Origin: Sepiola atlantica
Taxonomy: Eukaryota > Mollusca > Cephalopoda > Sepiida > Sepiolidae
Assembly (NCBI GenBank): GCA_963556195.1
Contig: OY744535.1
Span: 88,861,449 to 88,925,448, forward strand
Direction of reading: 5' to 3'
DNA length: 64,000 nucleotides
Shown here: positions 53,166 to 64,000 of the stretch, one piece after another
Layout of the letters: each line of letters begins with the position of its first letter
Position numbering within the stretch: the first letter of the stretch is position 1
Notes under the pieces: generated by a model
The model's input: only the letters and a program-made list of their open reading frames with translations
What the model was told of the DNA's origin: nothing
Databases searched by the model: none
Position numbers and translations under genes: made by a program

Positions 53166-53609
53166 TTTATATTTATATTTTTATTTCAATTTTATATTTA
53201 TTAATTGAAAACAATCGTGAATCGTATATACATATATATATATTTAATATAATAATAAATAGTTACCTCCCCTTTTTAGATAATTTAATTAATTAGAGTT
53301 GCGTGCCTTTAATTATGTTCTACATATAAAAATAATATTTTATTTACTCTTAATTAATTTTGTTTATTATTATAAATTTAATTTAATTTTATTTTATTTT
53401 TCCCTTCTTTCTTATTTTCTTTCTTTCTCTCTTTTCTTTCTTTCTTTCTTCCTTTCTTTCTCGTTCTTCACTTCTAAATATAGAATCTATTACTTTACGG
53501 CTATTTTTCCGATCTAAGCGTCTCGCCGGCCCTCCATTTCAAATTATGTGTGCATAGCGTGTCATAACGGTTATAAATGTTTTTTGAAGAAATTCCATCA
53601 TTTACTATT

Positions 53610-53687
53610 TCAGACTATGGTGAAGAAGACGGAATCGGTCGGGGATTTAAACCCGTTTCTTGTAAGAAACCACTGGTCCATGTCTGA
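53610..53687 (+). ncRNA. hammerhead-like fold, C3 to G
   Basis: Inverted copy of 51,774-51,847. Stem I TCAGACTATG / CATGTCTGA, GAAAC (53,666-53,670), stem III ACC-ACT-GGT and the GTC triplet are preserved. The first core base is changed (GTGAAGA, 53,620-53,626), predicting loss of cleavage. Confidence 0.65.
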
Positions 53688-53789
53688 TTAAAATCTGTAT
53701 TTACAAATAAAAATATTACGCTCTTAATTTTATTTAATTGAGCACTCTACTGGTATTTCCCTTTTATTCTTTTTTGAGTATACCTTTAT

Positions 53790-53795
<6 letters not shown>

Positions 53796-53860
<65 letters not shown>
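53796..53860. repeat. (TA)n microsatellite
   Basis: 3' (tail) side of the minus-strand dimer element that follows. Confidence 0.95.
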
Positions 53861-54237
53861 GACACTATTCATTTGAAATAAATAATATTAACTTATATTT
53901 ACCTGCATGCGCCAGCGTTTCAAGCCTACACTCTCATCAGTGTACGGAGAATAATCTTAGACTCCGTAAGCAAGCGGCATTACCACATTCAAGAAGGGAA
54001 TGTAAGTTCTGTTTATGCGAAGGGTGGCATATCTAGAAAGCCAGCCTAACGATTCTACGAACGTTGTCGGAATATACCTTATACCTACGTGTCAGTCTAT
54101 TTTAACTTCTATGAACAGGGATAAACGGTAATGTTATTAAATAAGCTGATAACAATATTAATTTAAAATAAATGATATTAAATTATGTTAACCTACATAG
54201 TGCAGCATTTCAAGCTTTCGCGTTCATTGTATAGGGA

Positions 54238-54238
<1 letters not shown>
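53861..54238 (-). mobile_element. retrozyme-like dimer, 290-bp monomer
   Basis: Read on the minus strand: a TA tract, a degraded hammerhead-like copy (about 54,231-54,195), a 290-bp unit, a second hammerhead-like copy (53,947-53,902), an AT-rich tail, and a TA tract. The two copies share GCTTGAAAYGCTG and a following TAATATYATTTATTT-type tail. Predicted cleavage sites lie after 54,198 and 53,908. This is the same plan as the 350-bp unit at 1.8-2.2 kb, with the same stem I strand (TGTAGG), but an unrelated interior. Confidence 0.6.
53902..53947 (-). ncRNA. hammerhead-like fold, stem III/triplet altered
   Basis: Minus strand: core CTGATGA (53,940-53,934). Stem II GAGT/GCTT around GTAG. GAAA (53,921-53,918). 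Stem III ACG/CGC around CTGG (A-C at the last pair). Stem I CCGTACA with TGCAGG, partly paired. The expected U before the cleavage base is C, so cleavage is doubtful. Confidence 0.5.

Positions 54239-54300
<62 letters not shown>
54239..54300. repeat. (TA)n microsatellite
   Basis: It separates the 290-bp dimer element from the Helitron 3' end. Confidence 0.95.
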
Positions 54301-54302
<2 letters not shown>

Positions 54303-54303
<1 letters not shown>

Positions 54304-54330
54304 TAGCAAGTAAACCCGACGTAGCTCGGA
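54303..54330 (-). terminator. Helitron 3' end (minus strand)
   Basis: On the minus strand: CCGA (54,329-54,326) pairs with TCGG (54,319-54,316) around GCTACG, then GTTTACTTG, then CTAG (54,306-54,303) and T. It aligns base for base with the end of the Helitron at 22,367-22,394, with substitutions. The element body must extend to the right. Confidence 0.7.
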
Positions 54331-54960
54331 ATGTAATCCATGTAACTACTATAAACGTGGTCACTATGTTCTTAACACAATATTACTTTATTTAATGTTC
54401 TTACCCCATTTGTCCTGCTTCACCCCCTACTATAGTACAAATAAATTGAATCATTGAAAAGCTCTCGAAATTAGTGGCTTATACACATAGTTAAAATGTC
54501 ATTCAAATCAAATATACGTTGTCTGAATTGGTCACTTTGACGTGATGATACATTAAGGGTAACATAAAAAGTCGGGACAACTTTCATTGTCTTCCTCGAA
54601 TAATGTTATAACACAGATATAAATTTAATTTGAATATTATATATTTTAAGTTGTTAATGATGTGTTACACCCTACAGCTCTCTTCAGTTAGAACAGCACG
54701 TAGAGACGCTGGTCCTCTTTTATTGTCTTCTCCAGAACATTTTATAGACATGATTTAAATTTCTTATAAAATGAGACATATATAAAGTGTTTAAAAGGTT
54801 ACACACACATAAATTCTGTAAGCGTTCACTATAAGATACGGGACCTCTTTAATTGTCTTTCGCAGTAAATGTTACATACGAATACAGTTTTGGATTAATG
54901 TAGATTATTCTACCTTTCTTTTTATAGGAAATACGCAAACGTCACAGACGCATAAATACA
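54303..54960 (-). mobile_element. Helitron 3' portion with 133-bp internal repeats
   Basis: Three degenerate units carry ATTGTCTTCCTCG, ATTGTCTTCTCCAG and ATTGTCTTTCGCAG at 54,589, 54,721 and 54,854, steps of 132 and 133 bp. The region leads without a visible break into the 34-bp minisatellite. The 5' end of the Helitron is not seen and may lie beyond the window. Confidence 0.55.
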
Positions 54961-54964
54961 TGCA

Positions 54965-57900
54965 CTTGAGTAAAATATAAAGTGATGTTTTGTTGTTACT
55001 TGAGTAAACTATGAAGTGATGTGTTGTTGTTACTTGAGTAAAATATGAAGCGATTTTTTATTCTTACTTGAGTAAAATATAAAGTGATGTTTTGTTGTTA
55101 CTTGAGTAAAATATGAAGCGAGTTTGTGTTGTTGCTTGAGTAAAATATAAAGCGATGTTTTGTTGTTACTTGAGTAAAATATGAGGTGATCTTTTGTTGT
55201 TACTTGTGTAAAATATGAAGCGATGTTTTGTTTTTGCTTGAGTAACATATGAAGCGATTTTTTGTTGTTGCTGGAGTAAAATATGAAGCAATGTATTGTT
55301 GTTACTTGAGTAAAATATAAAGCGATGTTTTGTTGTTACTTGAGTAAAATACAAAGTGATGTTTTGTTGTTACTTGAGTAAAATACAAAGTGATGTTTTG
55401 TTGTTACTTGAGTAAAATATAAAGTGATGTTTTGTTGTTACTTGAGTAAAATATAAAGTGGTGTTTTGTTGTTACTTGAGTAAAATATAAAGTGATGTTT
55501 TGATGTTACTTGAGTAAAATACAAAGTGATGTTTTGTTGTTACTTGAGTAAAATATGAAGTGATCTTTTGTTGTTACTTGAGTAAAATATAAAGCGATGT
55601 TTTGTTGTTACTTGAGTAAAATACAAAGTGATGTTTTGTTGTTACTTGAGTAAAATACAAAGTGATGTTTTGTTGTTACTTGAGTGAAATATAAAGTGAT
55701 GTTTTGTTGTTACTTGAGTAAAATATAAAGGGGTGTTTTGTTGTTACTTGAGTAAAATATAAAGGTATGTTTTGTTGCTACTTGAGTAAAATATAAAGTG
55801 ATGTTTTGTTGTTGCTTGAGTAAAATATAAAGGTATGTTTTGTTGCTACTTGAGTAAAATATAAAGTGATGTTTTGTTGTTGCTTGAGTAAAATATGAAG
55901 CGATGTTTTGTTGTTACTTGAGGAAAACAAAAAGTGATGTTTTGTTGTTGCTTGAGTAAAATATGAAGCGATGTTTTGTTGTTACTTGAGTAAAATGTGA
56001 AGCGATTTTTTGTTGTTGCTTGAGTAAAATATGAAGCGATGTTTTGTTGTTACTTGAGGAAAACAAAAAGTGATGTTTTGTTGTTGCTTGAGTAAAATAT
56101 GAAGCGATGTTTTGTTGTTACTTGAGTAAAATGTGAAGCGATTTTTTGTTGTTGCTTGAGTAAAATATGAAGCGATGTTTTGTTGTTACTTGAGGAAAAC
56201 AAAAAGTGATGTTTTGTTGTTGCTTGAGTAAAATATGAAGCGATTTTTTGTTGTTACTTAAGTAAAATATAACGCGATGTTTTGTTGTTACTTGAGTAAA
56301 ATATAAAGCGATGTTTGGTTGTTACTTGAGTAAAATATAAAGTGATGTTTTGTTGTCACTTGAATAAAATATAAAGTGATGTTCTGTTGTTACTTGAGTA
56401 AAATATGAAGTGACGTTTCGTTGTTGCTTGAGTAAAATATGAAGTGACGTTTCGTTGTTGCTTGAGTAAAATATGAAGCGATGTTTTGTTGTTGCTTGAG
56501 TAAAATATGAAGCGATTTTTTGTTGCTGTGTGAGCAAAATATGAAGGTATGTGTTGTTGTTGCTTGAGTAAAATATGAAGCGATTTTTTGTTGTTACTTG
56601 AGTAAAATATAAATTGATGTGTTGTTGTTACTTGAGTTAAATATAAAGCGATGTTTGGGTGTTTACTTGAGTAAAATATAAAGTGATGTTTTGTTGTTAC
56701 TTGAATAAAATATAAAGTGATGTTCTGTTGTTACTTGAGTAAAATATGAAGTGATGTTTGGTTGTTGCTTGAGTAAAATATGAAGTGACGTTTCGTTGTT
56801 GCTTGAGTAAAATATGAAAGATGTTTTGTTGGTGCTGAGTAAAATATAAAGCGATGTTTTGTTGTTGCTTGAGTAAAATATGAAGCGATGTTTTGTTGTT
56901 ACTTGAGTAAAATATAAAGTGATGTTTTGTTGTTACTTGAGTTAAATATGAAGCGATGTTTTGTTGTTACTTGAGTAAAATATAAAGTGGTGTTTTGTTG
57001 TTACTTGAGTAAAATATAAAGTGATGTTTTGATGTTACTTGAGTAAAATACAAAGTGATGTTTTGTTGTTACTTGAGTAAAATATGAAGTGATCTTTTGT
57101 TGTTACTTGAGTAAAATATGAAGCGATGTTTTGTTGTTACTTGAGTAAAATACAAAGTGATGTTTTGTTGTTACTTGAGTAAAATACAAAGTGATGTTTT
57201 GTTGTTACTTGAGTGAAATATAAAGTGATGTTTTGTTGTTACTTGAGTAAAATATAAAGGGGTGTTTTGTTGTTACTTGAGTAAAATATAAAGGTATGTT
57301 TTGTTGCTACTTGAGTAAAATATAAAGTGATGTTTTGTTGTTGCTTGAGTAAAATATGAAGCGATGTTTTGTTGTTACTTGAGTAAAATATGAAGCGATT
57401 TTTTGTTGTTGCCTGAGTAAAATATGAAGCGATGTTTTGTTGTTACTTGAGGAAAACAAAAAGTGATGTTTTGTTGTTGCTTGAGTAAAATATGAAGCGA
57501 TGTTTTGTTGTTACTTGAGTAAAATGTGAAGCGATTTTTTGTTGTTGCTTGAGTAAAATATGAAGCGATGTTTTGTTGTTACTTGAGGAATACAAAAAGT
57601 GATGTTTTGTTGTTGCTTGAGTAAAATATGAAGCGATTTTTTGTTGTTACTTAAGTAAAATATCACGCGATGTTTTGTTGTTACTTGAGTAAAATATAAA
57701 GCGATGTTTGGTTGTTACTTGAGTAAAATATAAAGTGATGTTTTGTTGTCACTTGAATAAAATATAAAGTGATGTTCTGTTGTTACTTGAGTAAAATATG
57801 AAGTGACGTTTCGTTGTTGCTTGAGTAAAATATGAAGTGACGTTTCGTTGTTGCTTGAGTAAAATATGAAGCGATGTTTTGTTTGTGCTTGAGTAAAATA

Positions 57901-60900
57901 TAAAGCGATGTTTTGTTGTTGCTTGAGTAAAATATGAAGCGATTTTTTGTTGCTGTGTGAGCAAAATATGAAGGTATGTGTTGTTGTTGCTTGAGTAAAA
58001 TATGAAGCGATTTTTTGTTGTTACTTGAGTAAAATATAAATTGATGTGTTGTTGTTACTTGAGTTAAATATAAAGCGATGTTTGGGTGTTTACTTGAGTA
58101 AAATATAAAGTGATGTTTTGTTGTTACTTGAATAAAATATAAAGTGATGTTCTGTACTTGAGTAAAATATGAAGTGATGTTTGGTTGTTGCTTGAGTAAA
58201 ATATGAAGTGACGTTTCATTGTTGCTTGAGTAAAATATGAAAGATGTTTTGTTGGTGCTGAGTAAAATATAAAGCGATGTTTTGTTGTTGCTTGAGTAAA
58301 ATATGAAGCGATGTTTTGTTGTTACTTGAGTAAAATATAAAGTGATGTTTTGTTGTTACTTGAGTTAAATATGAAGCGATGTTTTGTTGTTACTTGAGTA
58401 AAATATAAAGTGGTGTTTTGTTGTTACTTGAGTAAAATATAAAGTGATGTTTTGATGTTACTTGAGTAAAATACAAAGTGATGTTTTGTTGTTACTTGAG
58501 TAAAATATGAAGTGATCTTTTGTTGTTACTTGAGTAAAATATGAAGCGATGTTTTGTTGTTACTTGAGTAAAATACAAAGTGATGTTTTGTTGTTACTTG
58601 AGTAAAATACAAAGTGATGTTTTGTTGTTACTTGAGTGAAATATAAAGTGATGTTTTGTTGTTACTTGAGTAAAATATAAAGGTGTGTTTTGTTGTTACT
58701 TGAGTAAAATATAAAGGTATGTTTTGTTGCTACTTGAGTAAAATATAAAGTGATGTTTTGTTGTTGCTTGAGTAAAATATGAAGCGATGTTTTGTTGTTA
58801 CTTGAGTAAAATGTGAAGCGATTTTTTGTTGTTGCCTGAGTAAAATATGAAGCGATGTTTTGTTGTTACTTGAGGAAAACAAAAAGTGATGTTTTGTTGT
58901 TGCTTGAGTAAAATATGAAGCGATGTTTTGTTGTTACTTGAGTAAAATGTGAAGCGATTTTTTGTTGTTGCTTGAGTAAAATATGAAGCGATGTTTTGTT
59001 GTTACTTGAGGAATACAAAAAGTGATGTTTTGTTGTTGCTTGAGTAAAATATGAAGCGATTTTTTGTTGTTACTTAAGTAAAATATCACGCGATGTTTTG
59101 TTGTTACTTGAGTAAAATATAAAGCGATGTTTGGTTGTTACTTGAGTAAAATATAAAGTGATGTTTTGTTGTCACTTGAATAAAATATAAAGTGATGTTC
59201 TGTTGTTACTTGAGTAAAATATGAAGTGACGTTTCGTTGTTGCTTGAGTAAAATATGAAGTGACGTTTCGTTGTTGCTTGAGTAAAATATGAAGCGATGT
59301 TTTGTTTGTGCTTGAGTAAAATATAAAGCGATGTTTTGTTGTTGCTTGAGTAAAATATGAAGCGATTTTTTGTTGCTGTGTGAGCAAAATATGAAGGTAT
59401 GTGTTGTTGTTGCTTGAGTAAAATATGAAGCGATTTTTTGTTGTTACTTGAGTAAAATATAAATTGATGTGTTGTTGTTACTTGAGTTAAATATAAAGCG
59501 ATGTTTGGGTGTTTACTTGAGTAAAATATAAAGTAATGTTTTGTTGTTACTTGAATAAAATATAAAGTGATGTTCTGTTGTTACTTGAGTAAAATATGAA
59601 GTGATGTTTGGTTGTTGCTTGAGTAAAATATGAAGTGACGTTTCGTTGTTGCTTGAGTAAAATATGAAGCGATGTTTTGTTGGTGCTGAGTGAAATATAA
59701 AGCGATGTTTTGTTGTTACTTGAGTAAAATATGAAGCGATGTTTTGTTGTAACTTGAGTAAAATATAAAGTGATGTTTTGTTGTTACTTGAGTAAAATAC
59801 AAAGTGATGTTTTGTTGTTACTTGAGTAAAATACAAAGTGATGTTTTGTTGTTACTTGAGTGAAATATAAAGTGATGTTTTGTTGTTACTTGAGTAAAAT
59901 ATAAAGGGGTGTTTTGTTGTTACTTGAGTAAAATATAAAGGTATGTTTTGTTGCTACTTGAGTAAAATATAAAGTGATGTTTTGTTGTTGCTTGAGTAAA
60001 ATATGAAGCGATGTTTTGTTGTTACTTGAGTAAAATGTGAAGCGATTTTTTGTTGTTGCCTGAGTAAAATATGAAGCGATGTTTTGTTGTTACTTGAGGA
60101 AAACAAAAAGTGATGTTTTGTTGTTGCTTGAGTAAAATATGAAGCGATGTTTTGTTGTTACTTGAGTAAAATGTGAAGCGATTTTTTGTTGTTGCTTGAG
60201 TAAAATATGAAGCGATGTTTTGTTGTTACTTGAGGAATACAAAAAGTGATGTTTTGTTGTTGCTTGAGTAAAATATGAAGCGATTTTTTGTTGTTACTTA
60301 AGTAAAATATAACGCGATGTTTTGTTGTTACTTGAGTAAAATATAAAGCGATGTTTGGTTGTTACTTGAGTAAAATATAAAGTGATGTTTTGTTGTCACT
60401 TGAATAAAATATAAAGTGATGTTCTGTTGTTACTTGAGTAAAATATGAAGTGACGTTTCGTTGTTGCTTGAGTAAAATATGAAGTGACGTTTCGTTGTTG
60501 CTTGAGTAAAATATGAAGCGATGTTTTGTTTGTGCTTGAGTAAAATATAAAGCGATGTTTTGTTGTTGCTTGAGTAAAATATGAAGCGATTTTTTGTTGC
60601 TGTGTGAGCAAAATATGAAGGTATGTGTTGTTGTTGCTTGAGTAAAATATGAAGCGATTTTTTGTTGTTACTTGAGTAAAATATAAATTGATGTGTTGTT
60701 GTTACTTGAGTTAAATATAAAGCGATGTTTGGGTGTTTACTTGAGTAAAATATAAAGTGATGTTTTGTTGTTACTTGAATAAAATATAAAGTGATGTTCT
60801 GTTGTTACTTGAGTAAAATATGAAGTGATGTTTGGTTGTTGCTTGAGTAAAATATGAAGTGACGTTTCGTTGTTGCTTGAGTAAAATATGAAAGATGTTT

Positions 60901-63900
60901 TGTTGGTGCTGAGTAAAATATAAAGCGATGTTTTGTTGTTGCTTGAGTAAAATATGAAGCGATGTTTTGTTGTTACTTGAGGAATACAAAAAGTGATGTT
61001 TTGTTGTTGCTTGAGTAAAATATGAAGCGATTTTTTGTTGTTACTTAAGTAAAATATAACGCGATGTTTTGTTGTTACTTGAGTAAAATATAAAGCGATG
61101 TTTGGTTGTTACTTGAGTAAAATATAAAGTGATGTTTTGTTGTCACTTGAATAAAATATAAAGTGATGTTCTGTTGTTACTTGAGTAAAATATGAAGTGA
61201 CGTTTCGTTGTTGCTTGAGTAAAATATGAAGTGACGTTTCGTTGTTGCTTGAGTAAAATATGAAGCGATGTTTTGTTTGTGCTTGAGTAAAATATAAAGC
61301 GATGTTTTGTTGTTGCTTGAGTAAAATATGAAGCGATTTTTTGTTGCTGTGTGAGCAAAATATGAAGGTATGTGTTGTTGTTGCTTGAGTAAAATATGAA
61401 GCGATTTTTTGTTGTTACTTGAGTAAAATATAAATTGATGTGTTGTTGTTACTTGAGTTAAATATAAAGCGATGTTTGGGTGTTTACTTGAGTAAAATAT
61501 AAAGTAATGTTTTGTTGTTACTTGAATAAAATATAAAGTGATGTTCTGTTGTTACTTGAGTAAAATATGAAGTGATGTTTGGTTGTTGCTTGAGTAAAAT
61601 ATGAAGTGACGTTTCGTTGTTGCTTGAGTAAAATATGAAGCGATGTTTTGTTGGTGCTGAGTGAAATATAAAGCGATGTTTTGTTGTTACTTGAGTAAAA
61701 TATGAAGCGATGTTTTGTTGTAACTTGAGTAAAATATAAAGTGATGTTTTGTTGTTACTTGAGTAAAATACAAAGTGATGTTTTGTTGTTACTTGAGTAA
61801 AATACAAAGTGATGTTTTGTTGTTACTTGAGTGAAATATAAAGTGATGTTTTGTTGTTACTTGAGTAAAATATAAAGGGGTGTTTTGTTGTTACTTGAGT
61901 AAAATATAAAGGTATGTTTTGTTGCTACTTGAGTAAAATATAAAGTGATGTTTTGTTGTTGCTTGAGTAAAATATGAAGCGATGTTTTGTTGTTACTTGA
62001 GTAAAATGTGAAGCGATTTTTTGTTGTTGCCTGAGTAAAATATGAAGCGATGTTTTGTTGTTACTTGAGGAAAACAAAAAGTGATGTTTTGTTGTTGCTT
62101 GAGTAAAATATGAAGCGATGTTTTGTTGTTACTTGAGTAAAATGTGAAGCGATTTTTTGTTGTTGCTTGAGTAAAATATGAAGCGATGTTTTGTTGTTAC
62201 TCGAGGAATACAAAAAGTGATGTTTTGTTGTTGCTTGAGTAAAATATGAAGCGATTTTTTGTTGTTACTTAAGTAAAATATAACGCGATGTTTTGTTGTT
62301 ACTTGAGTAAAATATAAAGCGATGTTTGGTTGTTACTTGAGTAAAATATAAAGTGATGTTTTGTTGTCACTTGAATTAAATATAAAGTGATGTTCTGTTG
62401 TTACTTGAGTAAAATATGAAGTGACGTTTCGTTGTTGCTTGAGTAAAATATGAAGTGACGTTTCGTTGTTGCTTGAGTAAAATATGAAGCGATGTTTTGT
62501 TTGTGCTTGAGTAAAATATAAAGCGATGTTTTGTTGTTGCTTGAGTAAAATATGAAGCGATTTTTTGTTGCTGTGTGAGCAAAATATGAAGGTATGTGTT
62601 GTTGTTGCTTGAGTAAAATATGAAGCGATTTTTTGTTGTTACTTGAGTAAAATATAAATTGATGTGTTGTTGTTACTTGAGTTAAATATAAAGCGATGTT
62701 TGGGTGTTTACTTGAGTAAAATATAAAGTGATGTTTTGTTGTTACTTGAATAAAATATAAAGTGATGTTCTGTTGTTACTTGAGTAAAATATGAAGTGAT
62801 GTTTGGTTGTTGCTTGAGTAAAATATGAAGTGACGTTTCGTTGTTGCTTGAGTAAAATATGAAAGATGTTTTGTTGGTGCTGAGTAAAATATAAAGCGAT
62901 GTTTTGTTGTTGCTTGAGTAAAATATGAAGCGATGTTTTGTTGTTACTTGAGTAAAATATAAAGTGATGTTTTGTTGTTACTTGAGTTAAATATGAAGCG
63001 ATGTTTTGTTGTTACTTGAGTAAAATATAAAGTGGTGTTTTGTTGTTACTTGAGTAAAATATAAAGTGATGTTTTGATGTTACTTGAGTAAAATACAAAG
63101 TGATGTTTTGTTGTTACTTGAGTAAAATATGAAGTGATCTTTTGTTGTTACTTGAGTAAAATATGAAGCGATGTTTTGTTGTTACTTGAGTAAAATACAA
63201 AGTGATGTTTTGTTGTTACTTGAGTAAAATACAAAGTGATGTTTTGTTGTTACTTGAGTGAAATATAAAGTGATGTTTTGTTGTTACTTGAGTAAAATAT
63301 AAAGGGGTGTTTTGTTGTTACTTGAGTAAAATATAAAGGTATGTTTTGTTGCTACTTGAGTAAAATATAAAGTGATGTTTTGTTGTTGCTTGAGTAAAAT
63401 ATGAAGCGATGTTTTGTTGTTACTTGAGTAAAATGTGAAGCGATTTTTTGTTGTTGCCTGAGTAAAATATGAAGCGATGTTTTGTTGTTACTTGAGGAAA
63501 ACAAAAAGTGATGTTTTGTTGTTGCTTGAGTAAAATATGAAGCGATGTTTTGTTGTTACTTGAGTAAAATGTGAAGCGATTTTTTGTTGTTGCTTGAGTA
63601 AAATATGAAGCGATGTTTTGTTGTTACTTGAGGAATACAAAAAGTGATGTTTTGTGTTTGCTTGAGTAAAATATGAAGCGATTTTTTGTTGTTACTTAAG
63701 TAAAATATAACGCGATGTTTTGTTGTTACTTGAGTAAAATATAAAGCGATGTTTGGTTGTTACTTGAGTAAAATATAAAGTGATGTTTTGTTGTCACTTG
63801 AATAAAATATAAAGTGATGTTCTGTTGTTACTTGAGTAAAATATGAAATGACGTTTCGTTGTTGCTTGAGTAAAATATGAAGTGACGTTTCGTTGTTGCT

Positions 63901-64000
63901 TGAGTAAAATATGAAGCGATGTTTTGTTTGTGCTTGAGTAAAATATAAAGCGATGTTTTGTTGTTGCTTGAGTAAAATATGAAGCGATTTTTTGTTGCTG
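54965..64000. repeat. 34-bp minisatellite with higher-order repeats, at least 9 kb
   Basis: Unit of 34 bp: GATGTTTTGTTGTTACTTGA then GTAAAATATAAAGT (plus strand), with about 260 units to the window end and no end reached. Variant units (TGAAGCG, TTGCTTG, CTTTTG, AGGAAAACAAAAAG, GTGTGAGCAAAA) recur in the same order, giving higher-order blocks. The marker TGTCACTTGAAT occurs at 56,354, 57,747, 59,170, 60,394, 61,141, 62,365 and 63,792, steps of 1,393, 1,423, 1,224, 747, 1,224 and 1,427 bp (about 41, 42, 36, 22, 36 and 42 units). The recurring 71- and 107-residue minus frames are by-products of the repeat. Confidence 0.95.

Larger units (their letters stand above)
51703..53726. mobile_element. 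2-kb inverted-repeat element with hammerheads in both arms
   Basis: The left arm (51,703-52,260) and right arm (53,205-53,726) are inverted copies over more than 500 bp. Landmarks are GGAGGGCCGGCGAGACGCTT against AAGCGTCTCGCCGGCCCTCC, AAAAAGGGGAGGTAACTATT against AATAGTTACCTCCCCTTTTT, and a (GAAA)n block against (TTTC)n. Each arm carries a hammerhead-like fold at its outer end, pointing outward. The centre (52,390-52,560) is unique and flanked by ATTGATTTTTTATTTATAT-type repeats. TA tracts lie outside both ends. Penelope-like elements can have inverted terminal repeats with hammerheads; no reverse transcriptase is present here. Confidence 0.8.

Noticed and set aside
55030..62582. Recurring 71- and 107-residue minus-strand frames (ASYFTQ/HFIFYSS patterns)
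   Set aside because: A 34-bp repeat cycles through all three frames every three units. Open stretches appear only where a C replaces T in the AAGTAAC word and removes a stop. They are repeat translations.
54965..64000. Possible CRISPR array
   Set aside because: Units are contiguous with no unique spacers, and the DNA is eukaryotic.

Overview
The window looks like non-coding, repeat-dominated DNA from an animal genome, most probably a mollusc and plausibly a cephalopod such as octopus. The reasons are very AT-rich DNA, more than thirty long (TA)n tracts, mariner, Tx1-like, jockey-like, Gypsy and Helitron remnants, and a 5S-rRNA-derived SINE. This assignment is inference from repeat content, not from a host gene. 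I found no intact host protein-coding gene. Most long open frames are translations of (TA)n or of the 34-bp minisatellite.

Layout. 1-16 kb: AT-rich DNA without recognised genes, TA tracts, and at 1.8-2.2 kb a 350-bp unit bounded by two copies of a hammerhead-like sequence and containing a tRNA-Arg-like segment. 16.3-17.7 kb: a decayed PIF1-type helicase between 16-bp direct repeats. 18.3-22.4 kb: a cluster of a Tx1-like LINE remnant, the 3' end of a Gypsy LTR element and a complete-looking 961-bp non-autonomous Helitron. 22.4-30 kb: degenerate satellites, a dispersed 190-bp repeat, a 1-kb purine-rich strand, a hammerhead-like fossil, a fold-back element and giant TA tracts. 30.6-33.5 kb: mariner fragments, a tandem/inverted 328-bp repeat complex, a 5S SINE, a decayed mariner and a 95-nt hairpin. 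34.2-36.5 kb: a minus-strand pseudogene of a GCDTTSR protein family split by a jockey-like LINE with a 10-bp target-site duplication. 38.0-39.4 kb: a full-length but inactivated mariner inserted in a TA tract. 43.4 kb: a 281-bp palindrome. 50-54.3 kb: a cluster of hammerhead-like sequences, including the two best preserved, and a 2-kb inverted repeat. 54.3-64 kb: a Helitron 3' end followed by a 9-kb array of a 34-bp minisatellite with higher-order structure, running off the window.

The most interesting signal is a set of hammerhead-ribozyme-like sequences at seven loci (about 1.8-2.2, 27.3, 50.0, 50.3, 51.8, 53.6 and 53.9-54.2 kb). They have different stems, but share the core CTGANGA...GAAA, a short stem III and a plausible stem I. 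Most are next to TA microsatellites, and two form head-to-tail dimers with cleavage-site to cleavage-site periods of 350 and 290 bp. That is the architecture of retrozymes or of Penelope-like element terminal repeats. At least two copies (50,007-50,064 + and 51,774-51,847 -) keep every conserved core base.
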